Shown here: piece by piece, positions 1-8,566 of the stretch | How the letters are laid out: the number at the start of each line of letters is the position of its first letter | Position numbering within the stretch: position 1 is the first letter of the stretch | Notes under the pieces: generated by a model | Seen by the model: only the letters and a program-made list of their open reading frames with translations | Databases searched by the model: none | Told to the model about the DNA's origin: nothing | Source: Halomonas sp. | GTDB lineage: Bacteria > Pseudomonadota > Gammaproteobacteria > Pseudomonadales > Halomonadaceae | Length of the DNA stretch: 50,934 bases | Direction: 5' to 3' | Assembly: GCF_020832045.1 (NCBI RefSeq) | Contig: NZ_JAFIFK010000033.1 | Span: 1 to 50,934, forward strand | Translations under genes and position numbers: made by a program

Positions 1-2486
1 GAGGTTTCGGCCACCTTACCAACGAGGTCGTACTTGACGAGTGAGTGGATCGAATCCCTGTGCTCGGTAGTCGTCTCCTGGATCTTAAATCCATCGCCGC
101 TGCGAAGCTGACCATCAGTCAAGTCGTCGTTCTGCACTCCAAGTTGAACGGTGTACTGCAACGGCGTGACGCGCAACTCCCTATCCAGCGTACTGACGCA
201 CTTCCTGATCAGCTCAGCCGAATCGAACTCGACGCGGTACACTGCTTTCCGATTGATACGCGTCCAGAGCTCCTGGAACTCCTTCTTCTCGAAGTTCACA
301 TTGAGGGGGTTGGTTTTTGGCTTACGACCGTCATCGACCTTGGGAAGTTGCGCGTCATTGAACACGCTGTCGATAAGCTGGAGCACCTGCTCTGCGTGAC
401 GCTTTAGTTCCTCGGGCAGGTCGGCCAGTTCCCCCGCCGCCTTGGCCTCGTGGTAGACGTCAGCAATCTGGTCCGCGTCATCGGTGTAGTCGTTCTTCAC
501 CAGATAGCGGTAAATCTGCTTGGCCATGGCAGCGGTGACCTGCATCGGGCCATCCTTGGTTGTGAGTATCTTGCCCGTGAAATAATCCTCGGTTGCCTGG
601 CGCGGACGCGAGGAAAGAGTCTCTGCGATCTCCTTTTGCAGGCCGGCCACGAAGTCTTTGTAACTCTCGCTCGCCACCACGGTCAGCACATTGATGTCGT
701 GGACGACTGCCGGATGATCCATCCGGTCTCCATGCTGATCGACGCTTAGACGCAGGCCGCGCCCCACTTCCTGGCGCCGGGAAATCGTATTGTTGCTGTG
801 CTTCAGCATACACATGACGAAGACGTTCGGGTTGTCCCACCCCTCGCGCAGCGCCGAGTGCGAGAAGATGAATCGCGTGGCTTCGGTGAAGGAGAGTAGC
901 CGCTCCTTGTCCTTCAGGATCAGGTCGTAGGCATCTACGTCGTCGGAGTCGACGCTGCGGGTGCCTACGCTGGGGTCCTTCAAGCGCTGGGATTTCCTGT
1001 CGATGGAAAAATAGCCCTGATGGGTGCTGGCGGCGGAAATCTCGCTCAGGTAGGTGCGATAGGACCCACCCTCCAAAGCGAGTTCTGCCAGGGCTTCCTC
1101 TTTCAGGCGCTGATACTCTTCCTCGAAGATTCGCGCATACTCGCCTCTCTCATCGGCCTGAGCGTAGTCGCGGTACTTCACCACTTCGTCGATGAAGAAC
1201 AGCGAGAGCACCTTGATGCCCTGGGCGTACAGCTGCTTCTCCTTGTCCAGGTGCGCCTTGATCGTCTCACGGATCTGAATGCGGCGAATGTCACCTTCGG
1301 CTAAGTCGCCGCAGGCCTCGCCGGCTTCCACTCTCAGGCCGTTGGTGAATTCGACCGTGTCGGTGTGGTAGTCGATCTGGCTGATGGTGAAACCGTTGCG
1401 ATACTGCTCCAGCTCACCCGAGACGACATAGAGGTCGTCAGCGCAGCCCAGCCGCCGCACCTTGCGTCTGATCCTGCCGTCCTTTCCCCTCACTTCCAGC
1501 TCGATTCGCGCCACGGGCGACGCTTTCGAGATATCGATTCCTTCCAGATACAGGTAGGCGTCGGTGCCCGAAAGCCCTCGCACTTGAATGCCGCGCACGG
1601 CAATCTTTTTCACCAGCTTCTGGTGATAGGCATCGAGAGCGTCGAGCCGGTGCACACGGTTGTGCTGGGTGCGGTGCGTGGCCGAATAGCGCAGGATCAT
1701 CAACGGATCGAACTGCGGCAGCGCCTCAAGAGTGGCCGCCCCCTCCATCTTTTGCGGTTCATCCATTATCAGGATGGGTCGGTTAGCGGCGATTACTTCT
1801 ATAGGTTTGCGTGACTGGAAGTCGTCCTGGGCCTCATAGATGCGGCGATTGTCCTTGCCGCGAGCATTGAAGGCCTGGATGTTCATGACCATGACATTGA
1901 TGCCCGCGTCGGTCGAGTAGCCCTCGAGCTCATGCAGCAGCTTCGAATTGTAGATGAAGAAGCGCGCCTTCTTGCCGTAGCCCTCGGCAAAATGATCGGC
2001 TGTCATCTGCAGCGATTTGTACACCCCCTCGCGAATGGCAATGGAGGGCACCATGATGATGAACTTGGACCAGCCGTAGCGCTTGTTGAGTTCGAATATG
2101 GTCTTGATATAGCAATAGGTCTTGCCCGTACCGGTCTCCATCTCGATGTCGAGATGCACCCGGGTAGCTGCCAGGGCATCACGCATGTAGCTCGATTTAA
2201 CAGGCACACGTTCGCCCTTGGCGCCAAGCGTCGTGAAATCTGTCAGCGAGGTGGAAACCAGCAGATTACGGCGCCGCTGTACCGCCTGAATATTCTCGAA
2301 TATACGCGCTTCGCTGACGAGGTAGTCGGCATTGCGATAGACCTCGTCAAAGGCGCTGGCCTGCCCCTGCGGGCCTGGCTCCGTGGGGGTGGGCAGACCA
2401 TGGGCATTCGGCTGGCCGGCAAAACAGTCGACCACCGACTCCACGGCATGGGTCTGGTAGGGCTGAACTTTAAATCTGATCTTCAT
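1..2486 (-). CDS. res: Type III restriction enzyme, Res subunit (C-terminus beyond left edge)
   Basis: Helicase-nuclease subunit of a type III restriction-modification system; with Mod it translocates on DNA and cleaves. From the ATG at 2486 the frame stays open to the window edge (828 codons). The N-terminus ([11 protein letters not shown]) matches Res proteins. Walker A GTGKT lies near residues 118-123, the motif II box reads DEPQ (about 242-245) rather than DEAD, and a [10 protein letters not shown] motif III follows. Helicase domain 2 shows [15 protein letters not shown] and QEVGRGLRL. The C-terminal nuclease domain expected in this family would lie outside the window, so completeness cannot be judged. 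The start overlaps the end of the middle gene by 17 nt, suggesting translational coupling in a mod-middle-res operon. Confidence 0.93.
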   Translation of the reverse strand, partial: MKIRFKVQPYQTHAVESVVDCFAGQPNAHGLPTPTEPGPQGQASAFDEVYRNADYLVSEARIFENIQAVQRRRNLLVSTSLTDFTTLGAKGERVPVKSSYMRDALAATRVHLDIEMETGTGKTYCYIKTIFELNKRYGWSKFIIMVPSIAIREGVYKSLQMTADHFAEGYGKKARFFIYNSKLLHELEGYSTDAGINVMVMNIQAFNARGKDNRRIYEAQDDFQSRKPIEVIAANRPILIMDEPQKMEGAATLEALPQFDPLMILRYSATHRTQHNRVHRLDALDAYHQKLVKKIAVRGIQVRGLSGTDAYLYLEGIDISKASPVARIELEVRGKDGRIRRKVRRLGCADDLYVVSGELEQYRNGFTISQIDYHTDTVEFTNGLRVEAGEACGDLAEGDIRRIQIRETIKAHLDKEKQLYAQGIKVLSLFFIDEVVKYRDYAQADERGEYARIFEEEYQRLKEEALAELALEGGSYRTYLSEISAASTHQGYFSIDRKSQRLKDPSVGTRSVDSDDVDAYDLILKDKERLLSFTEATRFIFSHSALREGWDNPNVFVMCMLKHSNNTISRRQEVGRGLRLSVDQHGDRMDHPAVVHDINVLTVVASESYKDFVAGLQKEIAETLSSRPRQATEDYFTGKILTTKDGPMQVTAAMAKQIYRYLVKNDYTDDADQIADVYHEAKAAGELADLPEELKRHAEQVLQLIDSVFNDAQLPKVDDGRKPKTNPLNVNFEKKEFQELWTRINRKAVYRVEFDSAELIRKCVSTLDRELRVTPLQYTVQLGVQNDDLTDGQLRSGDGFKIQETTTEHRDSIHSLVKYDLVGKVAET

Positions 2487-3174
2487 GACGGCTCGCCAAG
2501 ATGTTTTCAGGCCGCTGCGAGAGCAGGAAATGGAAAAAATCGTTCAGGCTCCTGGTCTCCGGTGAGGTATCGGAAAAAAGCACGTAATGCTCGACGGCTT
2601 TCCCCACCGGTACCGGCGTTGGCTGATAGCGCTTGCTCATGTCCGGTTGGATGAATACCAGCATCTCGCTGGGGCTTGCGTAGTGCAGACATATCCAGAC
2701 GCTCTCTTCCGGGTGGCTCTGGGCATAGCGCAATTTATCGGGCCTGACCCAGTAATCGGTGCCTCTTCTTACCTCGGTGCCCGTCACCTCGAGAGCGCAG
2801 TATTTCTGCCCCGATTGCTTGCCGTGAATGCTCAAGTCGGGCTTACCCGGCTCGTCCGGATGGGTGGGAATGAAGTCATTGGAATCTGCGCCAAAGCCTT
2901 CGACCGTTACCTCGAGGCCGGAAAAACGAGATTCGATGATCTCCTTCACTCGGGCGATCCGCACCTTCTCTTTCTTCCAGGCCGCTTCGCCGTAGGCGTT
3001 CTTCCAATGGAATTTTTCCAGGCGCACGATTTCTTCACAGGTGATTGCCTGCCCCACTTCGATACCCAGGGCGGGAAAAGTGCGCTCCCTTACGCTGGTG
3101 CAGAACACGCCGTCGACGAATACACGGTAACGTTTGCTCTTTTCCACGTAGCGTATATCGGTCACGACGGCCAT
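2470..3174 (-). CDS. RecX-like N-domain protein with possible nuclease core, inside the type III R-M operon
   Basis: 234-aa protein encoded between mod and res. I do not recognise it as a standard type III subunit. Residues about 3-70 ([19 protein letters not shown], then [10 protein letters not shown], then [20 protein letters not shown]) follow the pattern of the RecX N-terminal region: a short beta hairpin with VFVDG, then L-G-hydrophobic-x-V-G and helices. The second half has PD at 112-113 followed by ALEVT at 127-131 and a basic helix, resembling a PD-(D/E)XK fold with Lys replaced by Thr. That assignment is inference. Its ATG overlaps the mod stop by 1 nt (TGATG) and its end overlaps res, so it is made with the R-M subunits. 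It could be a nuclease accessory, a DNA-binding specificity helper or a control protein. Confidence 0.8.
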   Translation of the reverse strand: MAVVTDIRYVEKSKRYRVFVDGVFCTSVRERTFPALGIEVGQAITCEEIVRLEKFHWKNAYGEAAWKKEKVRIARVKEIIESRFSGLEVTVEGFGADSNDFIPTHPDEPGKPDLSIHGKQSGQKYCALEVTGTEVRRGTDYWVRPDKLRYAQSHPEESVWICLHYASPSEMLVFIQPDMSKRYQPTPVPVGKAVEHYVLFSDTSPETRSLNDFFHFLLSQRPENILASRHEDQI

Positions 3175-5066
3175 CAGATCACCTTGAGATCCGTAGCAGG
3201 CGACAGCTGGCGCAGCAATTGTTCGACGTTGATGCGCGTGGCATCCGAGGCGAAAGCCTGGTCGCGCAGCACGAGCCTGACAGGTTGGCTTTTCGCCAGC
3301 TCCCTGACCAGCGCTTCGGTCACTTCCATGTCGAAGCAGGCCACGAGCGCATCACTGGCAACCCGAAATATCGTCTTGCCTTGCATCGTCTCACGGGCAA
3401 TGGGCAGTGCCAGGTCGACGCCCCAATCGACGAGTACCTGGAAAAGCAGATCGTCGGCCGTACGTCCCGGCTTGACGTTTTCCACCGCCTCCAGCAGGTC
3501 GCCTTGCTCGAGCGCATCGGGGCGATAGAAAAGGTCCTTCATGTTGGACGTGTCGACCTTGAGCACGCGAAACCCGACGTCGCGCTGCCACTCAGGATGG
3601 CAATCTCCGTCAAACACCTTGCCCGCCGCACGCCGTATGCGCTCCTTCGAGAGATCGGCGATGGTACGAAACCCCCGCTTCGCGGCGTCCGAACGTTCAT
3701 CGAGAACCTCCGGCAGTTGCACCAGGATGTAACGCCGGTTGCCACCATCCTTGGCATTGCACTCCATCACGGCCTGAGCGGTGGTAGCGGAGCCAGCAAA
3801 GAAATCCAGCACCAGCGCGTCTTTCGACCCGCCCTGATCGATGAGGGCCTTTACCAGATCCACCGGTTTGGGAAAGGAGAACAGCTTTTCCCCCAGCAGC
3901 TCCTTTAGCGCCCGGGTAGCCATGCTGTTCATCGGCGAAACGATCGTGCTCTGCCCGTTGCCGGCGCCCGGCCGCTCGATCCAGGAGGAGACCGGTATCG
4001 TCGGCTTCATGGCTTCCGAGGCGAACCGCTTCAACATCGGCGTCCCGCCGGCCTGCCTGGGAAATATCACTCGACCTTCGGCGATCTTCTGCGCCATGGT
4101 GGTCCGGCTATAGGGCCAATAGCGCCCTTTCGGCGGCCAGAACTCGTTCCCGGTGGCCGGATCCTTGATGGCGTAGTGGGTATCCCCGCCCGGCTTCCCG
4201 GCACTCAGGTTGTCCGAGATCCACGGGCCGCGGGGGTCGTCGTCGGGATTGGTATACTTTTCGAAGGTACGCTCGACTCCCTTCAGAGCCGCCTTCGCCT
4301 TGGCATACACCAGCACGTATTCGTGGTCTTCACTGAGATTGGTGACCGCATCCATGGCGCCGCTACGGCGCTTCCAGACGAAGCAGCCCAGGAAGTTGCC
4401 GCCGCCAAAGACTTCCTCACACAGCTTTTCGAGGTTGGCGCGCTCATTGTCGTCGATGGAAATGAAGATGATGCCGCTCTCGCAGAGCAGCTGGCGCGCC
4501 AGGCGCAGTCGTGGGTACATCATCGACAGCCAATCGGAGTGGAAGCGGCCGTTGCTCTGTAAGTTGGCCACCAGCTTGCCGCCTGCCTCGTCGCGTTGGC
4601 CGCTTTTTTCCAGGTACTCCTTTCTGCCCGTGATGAAGCTGTCGTTGTAGATCAGGTCGCTGCCGGTGTTGTAAGGCGGGTCGATGTAGATGACGTCGAC
4701 CTTGCCCAGGTAGCTCTCACGTATCAGCTTCAGGGCATCGAGGTTGTCGCCCTCGATGAACAGGTTGCGGGTCTGCGTGAAATCGACGCTCTCGCCTTCC
4801 ACAGGACGCAGGGCCATTCGAATTGGAGCGTTCGCCTCCCGCAACGCGGCCCGCTTGCCCGGCCAGTCCAACTGGTAGCGCTCCTGCTGCTCGTCAGTGG
4901 CAGCGTCACTCAGCATTTGGCGCAGCCGGGAGAAATCGATGACCTCCTTGAGCTGACCCTGATCGTCCTTCATCTCCGTGAGCACGTCCGGCACCAGCTT
5001 CGCGATGGCGCGCGCCAGCTCCAGCGACGGGTCCTCGGTCTTCATCTTGAGTTTTTCGATGGTCAT
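3174..5066 (-). CDS. mod: Type III DNA methyltransferase, Mod subunit
   Basis: Adenine-N6 methyltransferase that recognises and modifies the target of the type III system and is needed for Res cleavage. With the start at 5066 (MTIEKLKMKTED) it has 630 aa, usual for Mod. The catalytic motif IV DPPYN is at about 129-133, and the AdoMet motif I (LDFFAGSATT) comes later, near 418-427. This is the beta-class order typical of type III Mod proteins. The frame stays open upstream to 5291, but that extension (MYTRNIFHIQFG) does not look like a Mod N-terminus, so I chose the internal ATG. The central stretch between the motifs should hold the target recognition domain. It is first in the operon with the middle gene and res. 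Confidence 0.92.
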   Translation of the reverse strand: MTIEKLKMKTEDPSLELARAIAKLVPDVLTEMKDDQGQLKEVIDFSRLRQMLSDAATDEQQERYQLDWPGKRAALREANAPIRMALRPVEGESVDFTQTRNLFIEGDNLDALKLIRESYLGKVDVIYIDPPYNTGSDLIYNDSFITGRKEYLEKSGQRDEAGGKLVANLQSNGRFHSDWLSMMYPRLRLARQLLCESGIIFISIDDNERANLEKLCEEVFGGGNFLGCFVWKRRSGAMDAVTNLSEDHEYVLVYAKAKAALKGVERTFEKYTNPDDDPRGPWISDNLSAGKPGGDTHYAIKDPATGNEFWPPKGRYWPYSRTTMAQKIAEGRVIFPRQAGGTPMLKRFASEAMKPTIPVSSWIERPGAGNGQSTIVSPMNSMATRALKELLGEKLFSFPKPVDLVKALIDQGGSKDALVLDFFAGSATTAQAVMECNAKDGGNRRYILVQLPEVLDERSDAAKRGFRTIADLSKERIRRAAGKVFDGDCHPEWQRDVGFRVLKVDTSNMKDLFYRPDALEQGDLLEAVENVKPGRTADDLLFQVLVDWGVDLALPIARETMQGKTIFRVASDALVACFDMEVTEALVRELAKSQPVRLVLRDQAFASDATRINVEQLLRQLSPATDLKVI

Positions 5067-5361
5067 CTCGTGCCCACAGTTCGGTTCTGCAATCTGTACT
5101 GCATGAAGCCCCTCCAGCCTGACCCAGCGGCCCGACGAACGGAAATCATCAACGGCAAAGTCGCCACATACTACCAGCGTTGTGGGAGCTCGGCAGTGTC
5201 GCGTGGGCTTTGGAACCAAGAGGGCAAAAGGAATGGGAAGGGAGCACTTGCCACGACCGAATTGGATGTGAAAAATATTTCTAGTATACAATTTTATCAG
5301 CTACTGTAGACAGCAGAGCAAGTCGATGTAATACAAATCCAAGAACAGATCGGAAGTCCTC
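5067..5361. other. Intergenic region between mod and the NCS2 permease
   Basis: Divergent promoter region of about 295 nt. The part at roughly 5268-5335 is clearly AT-rich compared with its surroundings and is the likely site of both promoters. The mod frame remains open through much of the region, so a longer Mod N-terminus cannot be fully excluded. I see no clear operator or RNA gene. Confidence 0.4.
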
Positions 5362-6807
5362 ATGCCCAAGCAGCAAGTCAACGCATCCATCTTTGACTTT
5401 TACGGCAGGCCGAGTGTAGGCAAGGCCCTGCCCCTATCGCTTCAGCATGTGCTGGCCATGATTGCCGGCGTGATCACCCCGCCCATCATCGTCGCAGGTG
5501 TGGTGGGCGCCAGCGTGGAAGAACGGCTGCTGCTGATCCAGATCGCCGTGCTGGCATCGGGTATGAGTACCCTTTTTCAGCTCTATGGCGTATGGAAATT
5601 CGGGGCCCGCCTGCCGGCCATTTTCGGGGTGGGCTTCGCCTACGTCCCTACCCTGGTCGCCGTTGGTGGCCAATATGGCCTTGCCGGCATCTTCGGTGCG
5701 CAGCTCATCGGCGGCATCAGCATGATGGTGGTGGGCTACTTCATTCAGTACATTCGCCACCTGTTCCCGCCGGTGGTGGCCGGCACCGTGGTGCTGGTGA
5801 TCGGGCTCTCGCTGTACGACATCGCGGTGCGCTACATGGCCGGCAGCGGCAACGTTGAAGCCCCCGGCTTCGGCGAGCCGCTCAACTGGTTCGTGGCGCT
5901 CGTCACGCTGACCACGGTGCTGGTCGCCTCGCAGTTCGGCAGGGGCGTGGTGAAGCTCTCGGCCATCATCGTCGGCATTGTGGTGGGCTACGCGCTGTCG
6001 CTGCTGCTCGGGATGGTCAGCTTCGAGGCAGTGGCCGAGGCAGGCTGGGTGGCGGTGCCGCAGTTCATGCCCTTCGAGCTGGAATTCCACACTTCGGCGA
6101 TCATCGCCATGGTAATCATCTGCGTGATCAATTCCGTGCAGACCATCGGCGATCTTTCGGCCACCACGGTGGGCGGCATGAACCGCGAACTGAAGACACG
6201 CGAACTCACCGGCGGGCTATTGGGCAACGGCCTGACCACAACCCTGAGCGCTTTCTTCGGCGCCCTGCCCACCGCCACCTTCAGCCAGAACGTCGGCATC
6301 GTGGCAATGACCCGCGTAATCAGCCGCTTCGTGCTGGCACTGGCCGGCGGCTTCATGCTGCTGGCCGGGTTCAGCCCCAAGTTCGGCGCCCTGGTGACGA
6401 CCATTCCTTACCCGGTGCTCGGCGGCGCCACCGTCATCGTCTTCGGCATGATCACCATGACCGGCATCAAGCTGCTGATAAAGGACGAACTTTCCGCACG
6501 CAACATGACCATCGTCGGCCTGTCGCTCGCCCTTAGCCTGGGCATCGCCCAAGTGCCCGAGGCGATCGCGCAGCTTCCCGGATGGATACAAAGCGTGGTC
6601 GGCGGCTCGCCTATCGTGGTGGCGGCCATCACCGCCTTTACCCTCAATCTCGTGCTGCCCAAGGTCACCCTGGCCGACGAAGAGCGCGAGCGCGAATGCA
6701 TGGCCCGCGCCGACACGGAGACCGACTGCACTGACCCTCAGGACCGGGAGGCCACCCTTCGCTCCCATCGCCAGGAAGGCTCGGCTGGCAATACCAGCAG
6801 CAGCTGA
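5362..6807 (+). CDS. NCS2 family nucleobase (uracil/xanthine/urate-type) permease
   Basis: Inner-membrane proton symporter for a purine or pyrimidine base, 481 aa. The N-terminus (LPLSLQHVLAMIAGVITPP) is the NCS2 hallmark, and the polypeptide is a series of hydrophobic segments consistent with 14 TM helices. Conserved helix 8 and 10 regions are visible (VQTIGDLSATTVGGMNREL and GALPTATFSQNVGIVAMT); the FSQN box is a family signature. The last 45 residues are a hydrophilic charged tail. No purine or pyrimidine catabolic genes lie nearby, so the substrate cannot be assigned. A 9-bp hairpin follows the stop. Confidence 0.9.
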   Translation: MPKQQVNASIFDFYGRPSVGKALPLSLQHVLAMIAGVITPPIIVAGVVGASVEERLLLIQIAVLASGMSTLFQLYGVWKFGARLPAIFGVGFAYVPTLVAVGGQYGLAGIFGAQLIGGISMMVVGYFIQYIRHLFPPVVAGTVVLVIGLSLYDIAVRYMAGSGNVEAPGFGEPLNWFVALVTLTTVLVASQFGRGVVKLSAIIVGIVVGYALSLLLGMVSFEAVAEAGWVAVPQFMPFELEFHTSAIIAMVIICVINSVQTIGDLSATTVGGMNRELKTRELTGGLLGNGLTTTLSAFFGALPTATFSQNVGIVAMTRVISRFVLALAGGFMLLAGFSPKFGALVTTIPYPVLGGATVIVFGMITMTGIKLLIKDELSARNMTIVGLSLALSLGIAQVPEAIAQLPGWIQSVVGGSPIVVAAITAFTLNLVLPKVTLADEERERECMARADTETDCTDPQDREATLRSHRQEGSAGNTSSS

Positions 6808-6812
6808 GGCCC

Positions 6813-6835
6813 GCTCGGCCACCCGCTGGCCGAGC
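6813..6835 (+). terminator. Hairpin terminator after the NCS2 permease
   Basis: Perfect 9-bp stem (GCTCGGCCA / TGGCCGAGC) with a 5-nt loop, six bases after the permease stop and upstream of the next promoter. The following bases are only moderately T-rich, so it is a likely but not classic intrinsic terminator. Confidence 0.6.
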
Positions 6836-6855
6836 ACCTCGTTTCATCGCGAAGG

Positions 6856-6901
6856 TTGACAGACGCCTGTTCCTTTTATAGAACGTTCGTTAAAAGGAAC
6901 A
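6856..6901 (+). promoter_or_regulatory. Promoter and dyad operator of the XRE-azlCD operon
   Basis: A perfect -35 box TTGACA lies at 6856-6861. A -10 candidate is TATAGA at 6877-6882 (15-bp spacer) or TAGAAC at 6879-6884 (17-bp spacer). Overlapping the -10 is a long dyad: TGTTCCTTTTA at 6868-6878 is the exact reverse complement of TAAAAGGAACA at 6891-6901, and the centre GAACGTTC (6881-6888) shares the same axis. In all 30 of 34 positions are symmetric. The position suggests autorepression by the XRE protein encoded 17 nt downstream. Confidence 0.7.
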
Positions 6902-6917
6902 GTCAAGGTCATCCGCT

Positions 6918-7445
6918 TTGGACAAGCTTTCACTCGGCACCCTGGGTCAGCACCTGCAAACCTTGCGACAGGCGCAGGGCTTGTCGCTATCGCAGTTGGC
7001 TGCCGCCGCTGGCATCGCCAAGTCGAACCTCTCTCGCCTCGAGCAGGGCAACGGCAACCCCACCCTGGATACCATCTGGCGCCTGGCGGTGCAGTTGAAG
7101 GTGCCCTTCGGCACCCTCGTGGCGCCTATCGCCGTGCCACTGGGCGAGGATGGCGTGGAGGTCCGCTTGCTCGACCAGGGCAAAGACCACCCTCAGGTCG
7201 ATGCCTACTGGATGCGCTGCGCGCCGCACACCTTGCGGCTTGCCGAACCCCACACTCCGGGCGCTCGGGAAACGCTCACCCTGATCAGCGGTGCGCTGGA
7301 GGCCGGCCCGGAAGGCGCCACCCGCATCCTCTCGGCCGGTGAGTCTCTCACCTTCGCCGCGGACCGCCCCCACCTTTACCGCACCGGGGATACTTGGGCC
7401 ACGCTGCTGCTCAGCGTCGTCTATCACGAGGAACCCACGCCATGA
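6918..7445 (+). CDS. XRE family regulator with C-terminal cupin domain
   Basis: 175-aa transcription factor. Residues about 8-64 form a helix-turn-helix of the XRE type (LRQAQGLSLSQLAAAAGIAK, then SNLSRLEQGNGNPTLDTIWRLA). The remainder is a small beta-rich cupin-like sensor domain (PGARETLTLISGALEAGPEG, then LSAGESLTFAADRPH). The start used is TTG at 6918, preceded by a weak AAGG. It is translationally coupled to azlC through an ATGA overlap. Regulators of this architecture are commonly found with azlCD, which supports a role as local repressor acting at the dyad upstream. The ligand is unknown. Confidence 0.88.
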   Translation: MDKLSLGTLGQHLQTLRQAQGLSLSQLAAAAGIAKSNLSRLEQGNGNPTLDTIWRLAVQLKVPFGTLVAPIAVPLGEDGVEVRLLDQGKDHPQVDAYWMRCAPHTLRLAEPHTPGARETLTLISGALEAGPEGATRILSAGESLTFAADRPHLYRTGDTWATLLLSVVYHEEPTP

Positions 7446-8188
7446 GCCTGCAAGCCGCCTCCTCGCCCACTCGTGCCTGGCTGACCGGTATAAGCGAAGC
7501 CGTCCCGCTGCTCGGCGGCTATGTCCCGGTGGCCATCTCCTTCGGGCTGATTGCCACCCAGGCCGGCTTCAGCGCTTGGGAAGCCGTGGCGATCTCGACA
7601 CTGATCTATGCCGGCGCCTCGCAGTTCCTCTTCGTCGGCATGGTGGCCGCCGGAGCGCCGCTGTGGCTGGTGGTGGCCATGACGCTGCTGATCAACCTGC
7701 GCCATGTGGTCTACGCCCCCAATCTGGCCCCCTGGCTGACGTCCAGTCGCCTCTGGCCTTGGCTGATGCACGGCCTCACCGATCAGATATTCGCCATGGC
7801 CCATGCCCGCCTGCCCCAGCTACCGGCCTCTCAGCGCCTTGGCTGGTTCACCGGCGCGGCCCTGCTAGCCTGGCTGAGCTGGATCGGGGGGACGGCACTG
7901 GGTGCAGTAGCCGGCGGCGAGCTGATTGCCCGCTGGGCTCTGATGGGGGAGATTCTGCCCTTCGCCCTACCCGCTCTCTTTCTTGTGCTGATAGCGCCCC
8001 GCTTCACCTCCCGGCGCTGGAGCCTGGCCCTCGGCCTGACCATCCTCAGCGCCCTGTTGTTGACGATCCTGGGCCTGACCAACCTGGCGATTCCTCTCGC
8101 CGCTGCCTGCGGCGCCCTGTGCTTCCAGGTCGTCAAGCTCGGACACACCCCAAGGAGAGAAAATTCGCAAGGAGAGCGTCATGAGTAA
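7442..8188 (+). CDS. azlC: AzlC family branched-chain amino acid exporter, large subunit
   Basis: Inner-membrane permease of 248 aa that, with AzlD, exports branched-chain amino acids or related compounds (known from Bacillus AzlCD, E. coli YgaZH and Corynebacterium BrnFE). The family motif is visible near the N-terminus: GYVPVAISFGLIATQAGFS, then ISTLIYAGASQFLFVGM, and later INLRHVVYAPNLAPWL. About seven hydrophobic segments are present. The ATG at 7442 overlaps the regulator stop (ATGA), and the gene end overlaps azlD by 8 nt, so the three genes form one operon. Confidence 0.92.
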   Translation: MSLQAASSPTRAWLTGISEAVPLLGGYVPVAISFGLIATQAGFSAWEAVAISTLIYAGASQFLFVGMVAAGAPLWLVVAMTLLINLRHVVYAPNLAPWLTSSRLWPWLMHGLTDQIFAMAHARLPQLPASQRLGWFTGAALLAWLSWIGGTALGAVAGGELIARWALMGEILPFALPALFLVLIAPRFTSRRWSLALGLTILSALLLTILGLTNLAIPLAAACGALCFQVVKLGHTPRRENSQGERHE

Positions 8189-8519
8189 CGCCCTGTGGGT
8201 TGCCGTTCTCGCCTCGGCAGTGGGCACTCTGCTGATACGCGTGCTGCCGTTGTTCTGGATGCAGCGCCGTCTCGAACGGCAAGCCAGCGACGACGGCCTC
8301 GAGGCGATGCCCCAGTGGCTGAGCCTGCTCGGCCCGCTGATGATAGCTGCCGTGTTCGGGGTATCGCTGATGCCGGTGACGCCCGACGCCGTCTCGTGGC
8401 TGGCTACCCTCATCGGCGTGTCGGCGACCCTGGCCGTGTGGTGGCTCAAGCGCACCCTGGGCTGGCCGGTGGCCGCGGGCGTGGCGGCCTATGGGCTGGT
8501 GATGATGTTTTTCGGATAA
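8181..8519 (+). CDS. azlD: AzlD family small subunit of branched-chain amino acid exporter
   Basis: 112-aa membrane protein with four hydrophobic segments, typical of the AzlD/YgaH partner. The N-terminus (ALWVAVLASAVGTLLIRVLP) and the positively charged loop WMQRRLERQ match the family pattern. It overlaps azlC by 8 nt, with the start codon preceded by AAGGAG inside the azlC end. Substrate specificity of the pair cannot be read from sequence. Confidence 0.9.
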   Translation: MSNALWVAVLASAVGTLLIRVLPLFWMQRRLERQASDDGLEAMPQWLSLLGPLMIAAVFGVSLMPVTPDAVSWLATLIGVSATLAVWWLKRTLGWPVAAGVAAYGLVMMFFG

Positions 8520-8566
8520 GCTTCTAATGTAGCCAAGACGGTGCCAGCCTTTACCCTGGAGAACGC

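Noticed and set aside
5067..5291. Longer Mod N-terminus (75 extra residues)
   Set aside because: The upstream residues do not resemble Mod proteins and the ATG at 5066 gives the usual family start.
5434..6837. Long antisense frames across the NCS2 permease gene (218, 138 and 206 codons)
   Set aside because: Histidine- and alanine-rich nonsense typical of the opposite strand in high-GC genes; the sense frame has clear family motifs.
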